Assembly (NCBI GenBank): GCA_002786915.1
Contig: PCUV01000032.1
Coordinates: 1-45,194, forward strand
Direction: 5' to 3'
DNA from: Comamonadaceae bacterium CG12_big_fil_rev_8_21_14_0_65_59_15
GTDB taxonomy: Bacteria > Pseudomonadota > Gammaproteobacteria > Burkholderiales > Burkholderiaceae_C
Length of the DNA stretch: 45,194 nucleotides
Each line of letters opens with the position of its first letter. The first letter of the stretch is position 1. Both the position numbers and the translations under genes were made by a program. A model generated the notes under the pieces. The model ran no database searches and had not been told where the DNA came from. It worked only from the letters and a program-made list of their open reading frames with translations. Positions 16,521 through 23,785 of the stretch are shown in pieces.

Positions 16521-16766
16521 ATGGCTGCACTAACCATTACATCCAAAGGTCAGATCACACTTCGGCGCGAGCTGTTGCAGTTTCTCGGCATAGCCCCTGG
16601 GCAGCAGGTTGAGGTAAACAAATTGGCCAATGGCGTGCTCGCGCTACAGGCCAAAACCCCACGTGGGCTGGATGCCTTTGTGGGCTGTTTACCGCCTCCC
16701 AAAAAGGCACTGAGCGTGGCGGAAATGAACGTCGTCATCGCCGATGGCTGGGCTGGGAAAGCATGA
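16521..16766 (+). CDS. AbrB/SpoVT-type antitoxin (VapB-like)
   Basis: An 81-residue protein with the AbrB swapped-hairpin DNA-binding domain: LTITSKGQITLRRELLQFLG followed by PGQQVEVNKLANGVLAL. The C-terminal half (KALSVAEMNVVIADGW) would bind and neutralise the toxin. ATG 16521 is preceded by GAGGGC at a workable distance; TTG 16500 is a less likely alternative. Its stop overlaps the start of the PIN toxin gene (ATGA at 16763), the usual arrangement of type II toxin-antitoxin operons. Confidence 0.9.
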   Translation: MAALTITSKGQITLRRELLQFLGIAPGQQVEVNKLANGVLALQAKTPRGLDAFVGCLPPPKKALSVAEMNVVIADGWAGKA

Positions 16767-17164
16767 AAGTCACGCTCGATACCAATGTATTGGTTCGCCT
16801 TGCCACACAAGATGACCCGGCGCAGGCCGCTTTGGCATTGCGTGTGTTACAAAAAGCCAGCCTGATTGCCGTGCCCACCCCGGCCCTGTGTGAAATGGTT
16901 TGGGTGCTGCTGCGCGGTTACCACTACACCCCGGCGCAAACGGCACACGCCCTGCACTCGCTGCTGCAAGTGCGCCAGGTGGTTTGCCATACGCCAGCCG
17001 TGCTTGCCGGCTTGGCTGTGTTGGCGAGCGGTGGCGATTTTGCCGATGGCATCATTGCCTTTGAGGGCGATTTGCTGGGTGGCACTGAATTTGTGTCGTT
17101 TGATCAACAGGCCGTCAAGCTGCTCAAGGCACAAAAGCGCAAAGCCCGACTATTGCAGGCTTGA
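16763..17164 (+). CDS. PIN domain ribonuclease toxin (VapC-like)
   Basis: A 133-residue PIN-domain toxin that should cleave RNA when released from its antitoxin. The acidic residues are all visible: D6 in LDTNVLVRL, E44 in LCEMVWVL, the Asp of DFADGIIAFE and the Asp of FVSFDQQAV. Length and layout are normal for VapC. It overlaps the antitoxin gene by four bases. A 79-base gap separates it from the convergent acyl-CoA dehydrogenase gene. Confidence 0.92.
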   Translation: MKVTLDTNVLVRLATQDDPAQAALALRVLQKASLIAVPTPALCEMVWVLLRGYHYTPAQTAHALHSLLQVRQVVCHTPAVLAGLAVLASGGDFADGIIAFEGDLLGGTEFVSFDQQAVKLLKAQKRKARLLQA

Positions 17165-17243
17165 TGCCAAGCGCTGGGTTGTTAAGGGAGAAGCCTTCAA
17201 TCATCGCCGCAGCGACCACGGTTGCCCAGACAGTGCATCGGCA

Positions 17244-19244
17244 TCAAAACTCGTCTTCACCCGCCAGAACACACGTCATGTCCGTGCTGTTCACCACCTG
17301 CAACCAAGCCCTTATTTTTGCCAACTCATAGTGATAGAAATAGGTTGCAGCGCTTATCCTGCCTGCGCTGGCAGCTTCTGACAATGTAGCATTCTGGCGC
17401 AGCGTTGCCAGCGCCACGTCGAGCCAGAGCCAGGCCAGCACGGTGTGACCAAAGGCTTGCAGGTAGGGCACGGCGTTGGCCAGCGCCTGCGCCGGGTGGC
17501 CGCTGGCCCAGGCGGCTTGCGTGGCCTGTCCAACCTGATTGACAGCATCGCGCAGCGCGGCGGCCTGCTGGCGCAACGCGGCCTGGCTTGGATTCTGGTC
17601 AGAGGATGCGCCCGGCAACGGCGCGGGGCCTGCGTGCGGTTGGCAGGCTGACAGTGCGCCGGGCATGCTGGTCAACTGGTCAGCCAGTTGCTCCGCCTGC
17701 GCAGCCGTGGCCAGCATGCGCGCCGCCAGCAGTTGCAACCCCCTGCCCGCCTCCATCAGCACCTTGCGCCCGAGTAAATCCATGGCCTGGATGCCGTGCG
17801 CGCCTTCGTGGATCATGTTCAGGCGGTTGTCGCGCCAGTATTGCTCCACCGGAAAATCGCGCGTGTAGCCGTAGCCGCCGTGCACCTGGATCGCCAGGCT
17901 GTTGGCTTCCAGACACCATTCGCTGGGCCAGCTCTTGGCAATCGGCGTGAGCACTTCCAGCAACAGGCGCGCCTCGTCAGCGGCCTCGGGCGAGCCGGTG
18001 TGCTGTTCATCCACCAGGCGCGCGCAGTACAGCTCCAGCGCCAGCGCGCCTTCCACATAGGCTTTTTGCGCCAGCAGCATGCGTTTGACATCGGCGTGTT
18101 CAATGATCCGCACCGGCGCGCTGGCCGGGTCTTTGTTGGCCAGCGAGCGGCCTTGGGTGCGGGTTTTGGCGTAGTCCAGCGCCGCCTCAAACCCGGCAAA
18201 ACCGAGCATGGTGGCGGCCATGCCCACCCCAATACGCGCCTCGTTCATCATGTGGAACATGCACGCCAGCCCCTGGCCGGGTGCGCCCACGCGGTAGCCC
18301 AGCGCGCCCGCGCCGTGACCATCCAGCCCCGCGCTGGGGCCGGTCACCGGGTACTGCCCTTCGCCAAAATTGAGCAAGGTGTTGGTGGTGCCGCGCCAGC
18401 CGCATTTGTGGTTCAAGCCCGCCAGCGCCACGTCATTGCGCACGCCCAAGCCCACCTGCGCGGCAAAGCCATCCGCTACTGGGTCGCCATCGGGCAGCAA
18501 CGGCAAAAACTTGGGCACGATGAAGAGCGAAATGCCCTTCACGCCTGCGGGCAGTTTGCCGCTGGCATCGGGGATTTTGGCCAGCACCAAGTGCACGATG
18601 TTTTCTGTAATCTCATGCTCGCCGGCTGAAATCCACATCTTGTTGCCCTTGAGGCGGTAGCGTGGCCCCAGCGGATCATCGGCAAAACCGTCTCCGTCGG
18701 GCACGGCGCGGGTGGCAATGTCACCCAGGCTGGAGCCCGCCTGCGGCTCACTCAGGCACATGGTGCCGGCCCAGCGGCCAGAAAACTCGTTGGCGGCAAA
18801 CACCGCTTGCTGCAGCGGCGTGCCGTGCGCCATCAACAGGTTGGCGTTGCCGGTGGTGAGCATGCCAAAGCCGATGCTCACCGACGCCTTGGCAAAAAAG
18901 GCGTTGGCGGCGGCCTCCACCACATAGGGCAATTGCATGCCGCCCATCTCATAACTTTGCGCGGCGCTGAGCATGCCCGACTCGGCGTAGGCGCGGTAGG
19001 CGTCATGCGTGGCCTGCGGCAGCAGCACGCGCAGCTTGCCGTCGGGGGCAACCTCCGTACGCGGCTCTTGCGTATCCACCAGGCGGTTGAACGGCGCAAA
19101 CTTGTCGGCTGCGATGCGTGCGCAGGTGTCCAGCACGGCGTCAAACGTTTCACGGCTGTGGTCGGCAAAACGCGCGCGGGCGGTGAGCTGGGTCACAGCC
19201 AGCCAGTCGTGCAGCAAGAAGTCAAGGGTGGTGCGAAAGCTCAT
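17244..19244 (-). CDS. Large acyl-CoA dehydrogenase, DmdC-like
   Basis: A 666-residue FAD-dependent acyl-CoA dehydrogenase that should introduce the alpha-beta double bond into an acyl-CoA. It follows the long subgroup that includes 3-methylmercaptopropionyl-CoA dehydrogenase (DmdC): WAGTMCLSEPQAGSSLGD near 165-182, KMWISAGEHEITENIVHLV, and QVHGGYGYTRDFPVEQYWRD then HEGAHGIQAMDLLGRKVL with the likely catalytic Glu. The C-terminal extension is helical and ends TDMTCVLAGEDEF. ATG 19244 is used, since residues before it in the longer frame from 19322 do not fit the family. The 35-nt repeat copy at 17343-17377 lies in the C-terminal coding part. Substrate unknown; fadB/fadA-type genes are 3.5 kb away. 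Confidence 0.9.
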   Translation of the reverse strand: MSFRTTLDFLLHDWLAVTQLTARARFADHSRETFDAVLDTCARIAADKFAPFNRLVDTQEPRTEVAPDGKLRVLLPQATHDAYRAYAESGMLSAAQSYEMGGMQLPYVVEAAANAFFAKASVSIGFGMLTTGNANLLMAHGTPLQQAVFAANEFSGRWAGTMCLSEPQAGSSLGDIATRAVPDGDGFADDPLGPRYRLKGNKMWISAGEHEITENIVHLVLAKIPDASGKLPAGVKGISLFIVPKFLPLLPDGDPVADGFAAQVGLGVRNDVALAGLNHKCGWRGTTNTLLNFGEGQYPVTGPSAGLDGHGAGALGYRVGAPGQGLACMFHMMNEARIGVGMAATMLGFAGFEAALDYAKTRTQGRSLANKDPASAPVRIIEHADVKRMLLAQKAYVEGALALELYCARLVDEQHTGSPEAADEARLLLEVLTPIAKSWPSEWCLEANSLAIQVHGGYGYTRDFPVEQYWRDNRLNMIHEGAHGIQAMDLLGRKVLMEAGRGLQLLAARMLATAAQAEQLADQLTSMPGALSACQPHAGPAPLPGASSDQNPSQAALRQQAAALRDAVNQVGQATQAAWASGHPAQALANAVPYLQAFGHTVLAWLWLDVALATLRQNATLSEAASAGRISAATYFYHYELAKIRAWLQVVNSTDMTCVLAGEDEF
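17343..17377 (-). repeat. 35-nt hairpin repeat copy inside the acyl-CoA dehydrogenase gene (candidate)
   Basis: On the coding strand it reads AAGCTGCCAGCGCAG, a seven-base spacer, then AAGCGCTGCAACC. It keeps the spacing of the family exactly and about two thirds of the fixed positions. It encodes SEAASAGRISAAT near the C-terminus, a segment that still looks natural for this protein family, so chance similarity cannot be excluded. Confidence 0.4.
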
Positions 19245-19356
19245 GGCGGGCAGGTGTAAAGGTTGAATGCGACAGGAAACAGAGTCGGGAGAATAGCCGC
19301 ACCCAGCCGTTGGCGGGGTCACTTCAGCGACAAACGGATGGTTTGGAGTTGGCGGA

Positions 19357-19836
19357 TTAATTCAACTCGCCCAACCGGGTCGCCAGTCTTTTGATCAAGC
19401 CTTCACTGAAATAAATACCTTGGTCTCGCATACCAGATGCAGCTTGCGCAAAAGAGGGGATCAGCGCCAGCGATTTCGCCTTAGCCAGGATACCCAAGGT
19501 TCCGGTCACGTCAAGCCCCATGTATTCGGCCATATTCCGCCCCAGCTTTTCATCCATCAACACAATCGCACCAGTTTGCTGTGCAGCCAGCAACAAAGTG
19601 TCACGCTCGCCTTGGTCCAGTTCGAACAATGCGGGCAACTGTCGCCCGGTGGGCGCATCTTGCACATGTATCCAGTTCAAGCTGGCCAGGTCAGGCACCA
19701 GGATTTTTCCGCCCGCGCGGCACTCTTGCGCTACCGCTGTTGCCACGTTGATTTGCGTAAAAATCTCTGGCAACAAGTGCAGCAAATTGACACTGCACAG
19801 CGCGATAAACGGCGTGGTGTTTGAGAAAACCTTCAT
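19357..19836 (-). CDS. DUF3368 PIN-like toxin
   Basis: A 159-residue protein of the DUF3368 family, PIN-related putative toxins. The N-terminal strand reads VFSNTTPFIALCSV, with Asn where many PIN proteins have the first Asp (a variation I recall as common in this family), followed by GERDTLLLAAQQTGAIVLMDEKLGR carrying the remaining acidic residues, and the typical GLDVTGTLGILAKAK segment. Its ATG overlaps the TGA stop of the UPF0175 gene (ATGA at 19833-19836). The pair UPF0175/DUF3368 is a recurrent putative toxin-antitoxin arrangement. Confidence 0.87.
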   Translation of the reverse strand: MKVFSNTTPFIALCSVNLLHLLPEIFTQINVATAVAQECRAGGKILVPDLASLNWIHVQDAPTGRQLPALFELDQGERDTLLLAAQQTGAIVLMDEKLGRNMAEYMGLDVTGTLGILAKAKSLALIPSFAQAASGMRDQGIYFSEGLIKRLATRLGELN

Positions 19837-20087
19837 AGCAAAGCCGTTTCCCGGGCGAAGTCATCGTCGTTATCGTCAAGAAAATGGGCACCACTTTGCA
19901 TGGCTTGCATAAAAAAATAAACCCGTGGCAAATGGACCCAGCGCGCCGCCATGCCCGAGGACAGCTTGCCCTCTTTAAACAAGGCGATGGCCGCTTGCAA
20001 CTTGATCAGTTCACCAAAGCGTTGTGCATCCAAATGCAATCCCATCAGAATTTCTGGTGGGCATTCGATTTCTATGGTGTTTTTCAT
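19833..20087 (-). CDS. UPF0175 family antitoxin
   Basis: An 84-residue UPF0175 protein, the usual upstream partner of DUF3368 toxins. Family pattern: a short beta start (TIEIECPPEIL), then the helix LIKLQAAIALFKEGKLSSGMAARW, and HLPRVYFFMQAM. ATG 20087 is chosen because CTGGAGTCAAC precedes it; the longer in-frame reading from 20231 does not look like protein. ACACGTGT at 20117-20124 is a perfect eight-base palindrome just upstream and may be an operator. Bases 20088-20273, up to the end of the truncated PIN gene, hold nothing else I can support. Confidence 0.85.
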   Translation of the reverse strand: MKNTIEIECPPEILMGLHLDAQRFGELIKLQAAIALFKEGKLSSGMAARWVHLPRVYFFMQAMQSGAHFLDDNDDDFARETALL

Positions 20088-20273
20088 GTTGACTCCAGGG
20101 AAACTTGTTCGAATTAACACGTGTCGCAGACAGCGCCCGCCCGGACAACCAGCACCCCGTTCAATGACTTGATGGTGTTGAAGGCGATCTCCGACCAGGC
20201 TATCCTGGCTATTGGCGATCACCTGTACCATCGCCTAGGCCTGTTTCTGCGGAATCGCGGCGGTTCGTGGTTG

Positions 20274-20675
20274 TTACACCAGTTGCAGCGTATCGAAGGT
20301 GATCGTGCTCATAGAATGGATTATGGTGCAAGTCTGACCCACTGCGGCAAAGGCGGCGGGGGTGATCACGCGGACTTGCATGGCAGCGTCTGGCAGCAAC
20401 CGCTTGTCACCCGTGACCTGCACCAGATCATGGCGACTGGCCAGCAAATCCCACAAAAACTGATCCCCAGGGTCTGGCGCAACCCGCTTGGCCGCGCTGC
20501 CGTCAGCGGCCAGCACAATGGCGTGCTGGGTCAGATCAACCAGAATCACATCGACTTCGGAATCGGACAGCCCATGCAGCTTGCGCAAATGGGGTCGAAG
20601 CAGCACGGCCCGGTATTCAGCCAACAAAGCCTCAGACAACACGTAAGAAAAAGCCGAAGCCAGCATGCCATCCAA
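20274..20675 (-). pseudogene. Truncated PIN-family toxin gene
   Basis: The frame encodes the C-terminal two thirds of a PIN-family putative toxin: LSEALLAEYRAVLLRPHLRKLHGL, then DPGDQFLWDLLASRHDLVQVTGDKRLL and VITPAAFAAV. The N-terminal strand with the first catalytic Asp (usually LDTNVxVSAL) is missing: an in-frame TAG lies at 20682-20684 just before the retained part, another stop lies at about 20715, and the HipB gene ends at 20733, leaving no room for it. Possible starts are TTG 20675 or ATG 20666. The C-terminus is also longer than usual. It is probably a remnant and should not have PIN nuclease activity. Confidence 0.65.
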
Positions 20676-20732
20676 AATGGACTACGCCCAAAGCTGACGC
20701 GCCAAATGTGCGTGTCATTGCTTTACGAGCCC

Positions 20733-21041
20733 TTAGTCGCCAGGTGCTGGGTCTGGGTGCTCGCCCCCGCGCACCACACCCAGCTTCAGGCCGAGCAGGC
20801 CAAAGATGCGATTCATGGTCTGCACGCTGCCTTGGCTGCGATTTTGCTCGATGTCTTGCAGGGTACGACACCCCAGCCCCGCTAGTTTGGCCAATTCGGC
20901 GCTGGTGAGATGCATGGTTTTCTTGAGGTGCCGAATGGACTGCGCCAGTGGCCACGCAGGGTGTGCCAGCACGTCTTCTACCGCCTTGCGGCGCAATTCA
21001 AGTTGCTGCTGCAGCGACAAAGTGGTGTAGCGTTTGTCCAT
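20733..21041 (-). CDS. HipB-like XRE antitoxin
   Basis: A 102-residue helix-turn-helix protein. The HTH region is LTSAELAKLAGLGCRTLQDIEQ followed by MNRIFGLLGLKLGVV, the pattern of HipB-type antitoxins, which bind both the operon promoter and the HipA kinase. It begins eight bases after the hipA stop, so in this operon the toxin gene comes first, the reverse of Escherichia coli hipBA. Confidence 0.85.
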   Translation of the reverse strand: MDKRYTTLSLQQQLELRRKAVEDVLAHPAWPLAQSIRHLKKTMHLTSAELAKLAGLGCRTLQDIEQNRSQGSVQTMNRIFGLLGLKLGVVRGGEHPDPAPGD

Positions 21042-21049
21042 CAGGGTTT

Positions 21050-22387
21050 TTATTTCAGATCAGACAAGCGCTGAGCCTGCAACAGAATGCCTGCGCGCAA
21101 ATGGGCCAGCAAGGCGCTGTCCAGGCCCATTTGGTCGCCGCTCTGCGCGATCTCGCGTAAAGCGGGCACCATGGCTTTCAAACCGGCCACCAAAACCTCT
21201 CGCCGCACAAGGGGGACGCTTTTGCGGTGCTTGCCGCGTACCTTGGGTTGAACTTGGGCGCTGATGTCACAGACCCGGCTGACGACACGGCCCCAGTCCG
21301 GGCTGCCCGCGTCGTTATCCACCCAGCGGATACGCCGGGCAATGCCGTCCGGGTGCAACAGCATGGGCGCAAAGTCGTACAGCGGCGTGAGCCGTACAAC
21401 ACCGTCAAAGTCACGCTGCAGCGCAGTGTTTCGGGCGTGGTTGTCTTTGTTGCCCAACGCCAGGTTGGCCACGTCACGCTTGATGTACTCAAGCACCTCG
21501 GCCTCGGGGTGGGTGCAGCGCGTCATCAGTTCGCGGCACACCCGATCATGGCTGGGCACTGCGCCAAACCCGGGCATGCCGGTCAAACAGGCAATGCTCT
21601 CTTGCGCCAGGCGTGTCACACCGCCCGACTGGACCACCCGGTCAAACCGCCGAATGAACAGGGCCCGCTGCTTCAGCACCAGCGCGGCGTGTACGCGCAG
21701 ACCAAGCTGACGTGCAAGCGCCATATAGGGTGCTTCATGGCGCAGGATGTTGGCCAGGGTTGGGTTGTTTCCCCGCCCGAATTTGACGATGTAATGCTCG
21801 GCAGCCTGCGCGTCTGCCAGAGTATGGTCAAGGTACAGCAACCCGTCTTGGGCGCGGGTTAGCAGCAGCTTCGGCCACTCGCCTTGCACACCAGAAGACC
21901 CGGCAACAAACAGCCCGTGCCCAGCCAGAAATTCGGTAAAGTCTTCACCACGCGAGGCCACTTCATCATCGGTAAAACCGCGCACCGCCCCGGTGTTGTG
22001 ACTGAGCCACTCGGCCGCTTCCTTGACCCGCAGGTTGCCAATGGGGTTACCCGCCCCGGCCTGGAGCAAGCGCCAATCCACGCCCTCTGCCGCCGTGACG
22101 GGCAGGTTGATGCGGCGCAATATTTCTTCGCGCCCAAAGCCCTGGGGCAACATGTCGATGAGGAACACCGGCCAGTGCGTCAAAGAAAGCGGCTCGAGCC
22201 CGACCGCAAACTGGCATGACAGCGCATGGGCATCACGCGCACCCGGGAAATTGACCGCCCAGTCAACCGCGTAGCCGCAATACGTGCGGGCCTGCCAACC
22301 GTCGCCTTCGGCCCCCCAAAGCGCGACCGTTGCGACATCGTGCCAGATGCCGTTGCAGAAAAGTTGAATGGTGCATCCGGGTGTCAT
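21050..22387 (-). CDS. HipA-family serine/threonine kinase toxin
   Basis: A HipA-type protein kinase of 445 residues; relatives phosphorylate tRNA synthetases or similar targets and cause growth arrest. Seen: AGSSGVQGEWPKLLL (the P-loop-like segment with the phosphorylatable Ser), HYIVKFGRG (ATP-binding Lys), RRFDR, the catalytic GNKDNHARN and LTPLYDFAPM with the metal-binding Asp. The layout is that of an active kinase. ATG 22387 is taken as the start; GTG 22393 is two codons upstream. TGCATATTA at 22426-22434 and TAATTGTGCA at 22449-22458 form an imperfect inverted repeat upstream that may be the HipB operator. Bases 22388-22553 hold no other gene. Confidence 0.9.
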   Translation of the reverse strand: MTPGCTIQLFCNGIWHDVATVALWGAEGDGWQARTYCGYAVDWAVNFPGARDAHALSCQFAVGLEPLSLTHWPVFLIDMLPQGFGREEILRRINLPVTAAEGVDWRLLQAGAGNPIGNLRVKEAAEWLSHNTGAVRGFTDDEVASRGEDFTEFLAGHGLFVAGSSGVQGEWPKLLLTRAQDGLLYLDHTLADAQAAEHYIVKFGRGNNPTLANILRHEAPYMALARQLGLRVHAALVLKQRALFIRRFDRVVQSGGVTRLAQESIACLTGMPGFGAVPSHDRVCRELMTRCTHPEAEVLEYIKRDVANLALGNKDNHARNTALQRDFDGVVRLTPLYDFAPMLLHPDGIARRIRWVDNDAGSPDWGRVVSRVCDISAQVQPKVRGKHRKSVPLVRREVLVAGLKAMVPALREIAQSGDQMGLDSALLAHLRAGILLQAQRLSDLK

Positions 22388-22425
22388 TTGCACAGAATTC
22401 TATCAATATTAGACCCTAACGCAAG

Positions 22426-22458
22426 TGCATATTAGCCATAAATCCGTGTAATTGTGCA
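22426..22458. promoter_or_regulatory. Possible HipB operator upstream of hipA
   Basis: An imperfect inverted repeat, TGCATATTA and TAATTGTGCA, spaced by 14 bases, lies 40-70 bases upstream of hipA in an AT-rich stretch. HipB proteins repress their own operon from palindromes in this position. A perfect eight-base palindrome AGAATTCT (22394-22401) lies nearer the start codon. Confidence 0.3.
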
Positions 22459-22553
22459 TGATGCTGTATTGAAGAAAACTAGCGGTTCAGTCTAGGGAAT
22501 CCAGGAACATTCTGGTCTGTCCCGCAAGGTGGACATCCGACAAAGTGTTGCGG

Positions 22554-23729
22554 TCAGAGCACCTCAAAAACCCCGCAAGCGCCCATGCCGCCGCCGATGC
22601 ACATGGTCACCGCCACACGCTTGGCGCCACGGCGTTTGCCTTCGATCAGCGCGTGGCCGGTCAGGCGCTGGCCGCTCACGCCGTAGGGGTGGCCGACGGC
22701 GATGGCACCACCGTTCACGTTCAGGCGCGCGTTGTCGATGCCCAGGCGGTCGCGGCAATAGATCACCTGCACGGCAAAGGCTTCGTTGAGCTCCCACAGG
22801 TCGATGTCTTCAACTTTCAGGCCCAGGCGGCCCAACACTTTGGGGATGGCAAACACCGGGCCAATGCCCATTTCATCGGGCTCACAGCCGGCCACGGCAA
22901 AGCCCAGAAAGCGCCCCAGCGGCTGCAAGCCCTTGCGCTGCGCGGTCACCTCGTCCATCACCACCACGGCACCGGCGCCGTCTGAAAACTGGCTGGCATT
23001 GCCCGCGGTGATCAGGCCACCGGGCACGGCTGAGCGCAAGTCCTTGATGCCGTCATAGGTGGTGCCAGGGCGGATGCCTTCGTCGTTGCTCACGGTCACT
23101 TGCCGGGTGGTCAGGCCCTGCACCTTGTCGGCCACGCCCATGGTGACGCTGATGGGCGCAATTTCAGCCGTAAACAAACCCGCTTCCAGCGCGGCGGCGG
23201 CTTTTTGCTGGCTGGCGGCGCCAAATTCGTCCATCGCCTGCCGGCTGATGCCATAACGCTTGGCAACAATTTCAGCGGTTTCGAGCATGCTCATGTACAC
23301 CTCGGGCTTGGTTTTCATCAGCTCGGGGTCGCGCAGCATGTGGGTGTTGCACTCTTGCTGCACACAACTGATGCTCTCTACCCCACCGGCGACAAAAATA
23401 TCACCCTCACCGGTCAGGATGCGCTGCGACGCCAGTGCGATGGTCTGCAAGCCCGACGAGCAAAAGCGGTTTACCGTCATGCCGGTCACGCTCACCGGGC
23501 AGCCCGCGCGCAGGGCAATCTGGCGCGCAATGTTGGAGCCGGTGGCGCCTTCGGGAAAGGCGCAGCCCATGATCACGTCTTCTACCTCGGCCGGGTCAAT
23601 GCCGGCGCGCGCCATGGCGTGCTGCACCGCGTGGCCGCCCAGGGTGGCGCCGTGCGTCATGTTGAAAGAACCCTTCCAGCTTTTGGCCAAGGGGGTACGG
23701 GCGGTGGAAACAATTACAGCGGAGGTCAT
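22554..23729 (-). CDS. Acetyl-CoA acyltransferase (thiolase, FadA-type)
   Basis: A 391-residue thiolase that should cleave 3-ketoacyl-CoA with CoA, the last step of beta-oxidation. The nucleophilic Cys is in NRFCSSGLQ (about residue 89), the NEAFAVQ His-containing block is altered to keep Asn-Glu, [16 protein letters not shown] carries the catalytic His and CIGGGMG the second Cys near the end. ATG 23729 has AAAAAGGAATAAAC before it. It follows the fadB-type gene by 56 bases, and that gap is nearly filled by a hairpin repeat. The pair probably works as the trifunctional beta-oxidation complex. Confidence 0.93.
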   Translation of the reverse strand: MTSAVIVSTARTPLAKSWKGSFNMTHGATLGGHAVQHAMARAGIDPAEVEDVIMGCAFPEGATGSNIARQIALRAGCPVSVTGMTVNRFCSSGLQTIALASQRILTGEGDIFVAGGVESISCVQQECNTHMLRDPELMKTKPEVYMSMLETAEIVAKRYGISRQAMDEFGAASQQKAAAALEAGLFTAEIAPISVTMGVADKVQGLTTRQVTVSNDEGIRPGTTYDGIKDLRSAVPGGLITAGNASQFSDGAGAVVVMDEVTAQRKGLQPLGRFLGFAVAGCEPDEMGIGPVFAIPKVLGRLGLKVEDIDLWELNEAFAVQVIYCRDRLGIDNARLNVNGGAIAVGHPYGVSGQRLTGHALIEGKRRGAKRVAVTMCIGGGMGACGVFEVL

Positions 23730-23743
23730 GTTTATTCCTTTTT

Positions 23744-23785
23744 TAAGAGCTACTTGCGCTTGATTGACAAGGGCTAGCGGTCAAT
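23744..23785 (+). repeat. 35-nt hairpin repeat, copy between the fadB- and fadA-type genes
   Basis: It reads GAGCTACTTGCGCTTG, a short loop, then CAAGGGCTAGCGG. CTTG and CAAG pair directly, with the flanking GC pairs partly matched. The copy fills almost the entire gap between the two genes and would be transcribed within the operon, where it could influence mRNA stability between fadB and fadA. Confidence 0.65.

Noticed and set aside
19357..19836. Inactive DUF3368 toxin because Asn replaces the first Asp
   Set aside because: Asn at this place is, as far as I recall, frequent in the family, so it does not show loss of function.
20632..20955. Minus-strand frame of 107 codons across hipB and the PIN remnant
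   Set aside because: It overlaps hipB in another frame. I examined it as a possible missing PIN N-terminus, but it has no Asp-containing first strand.
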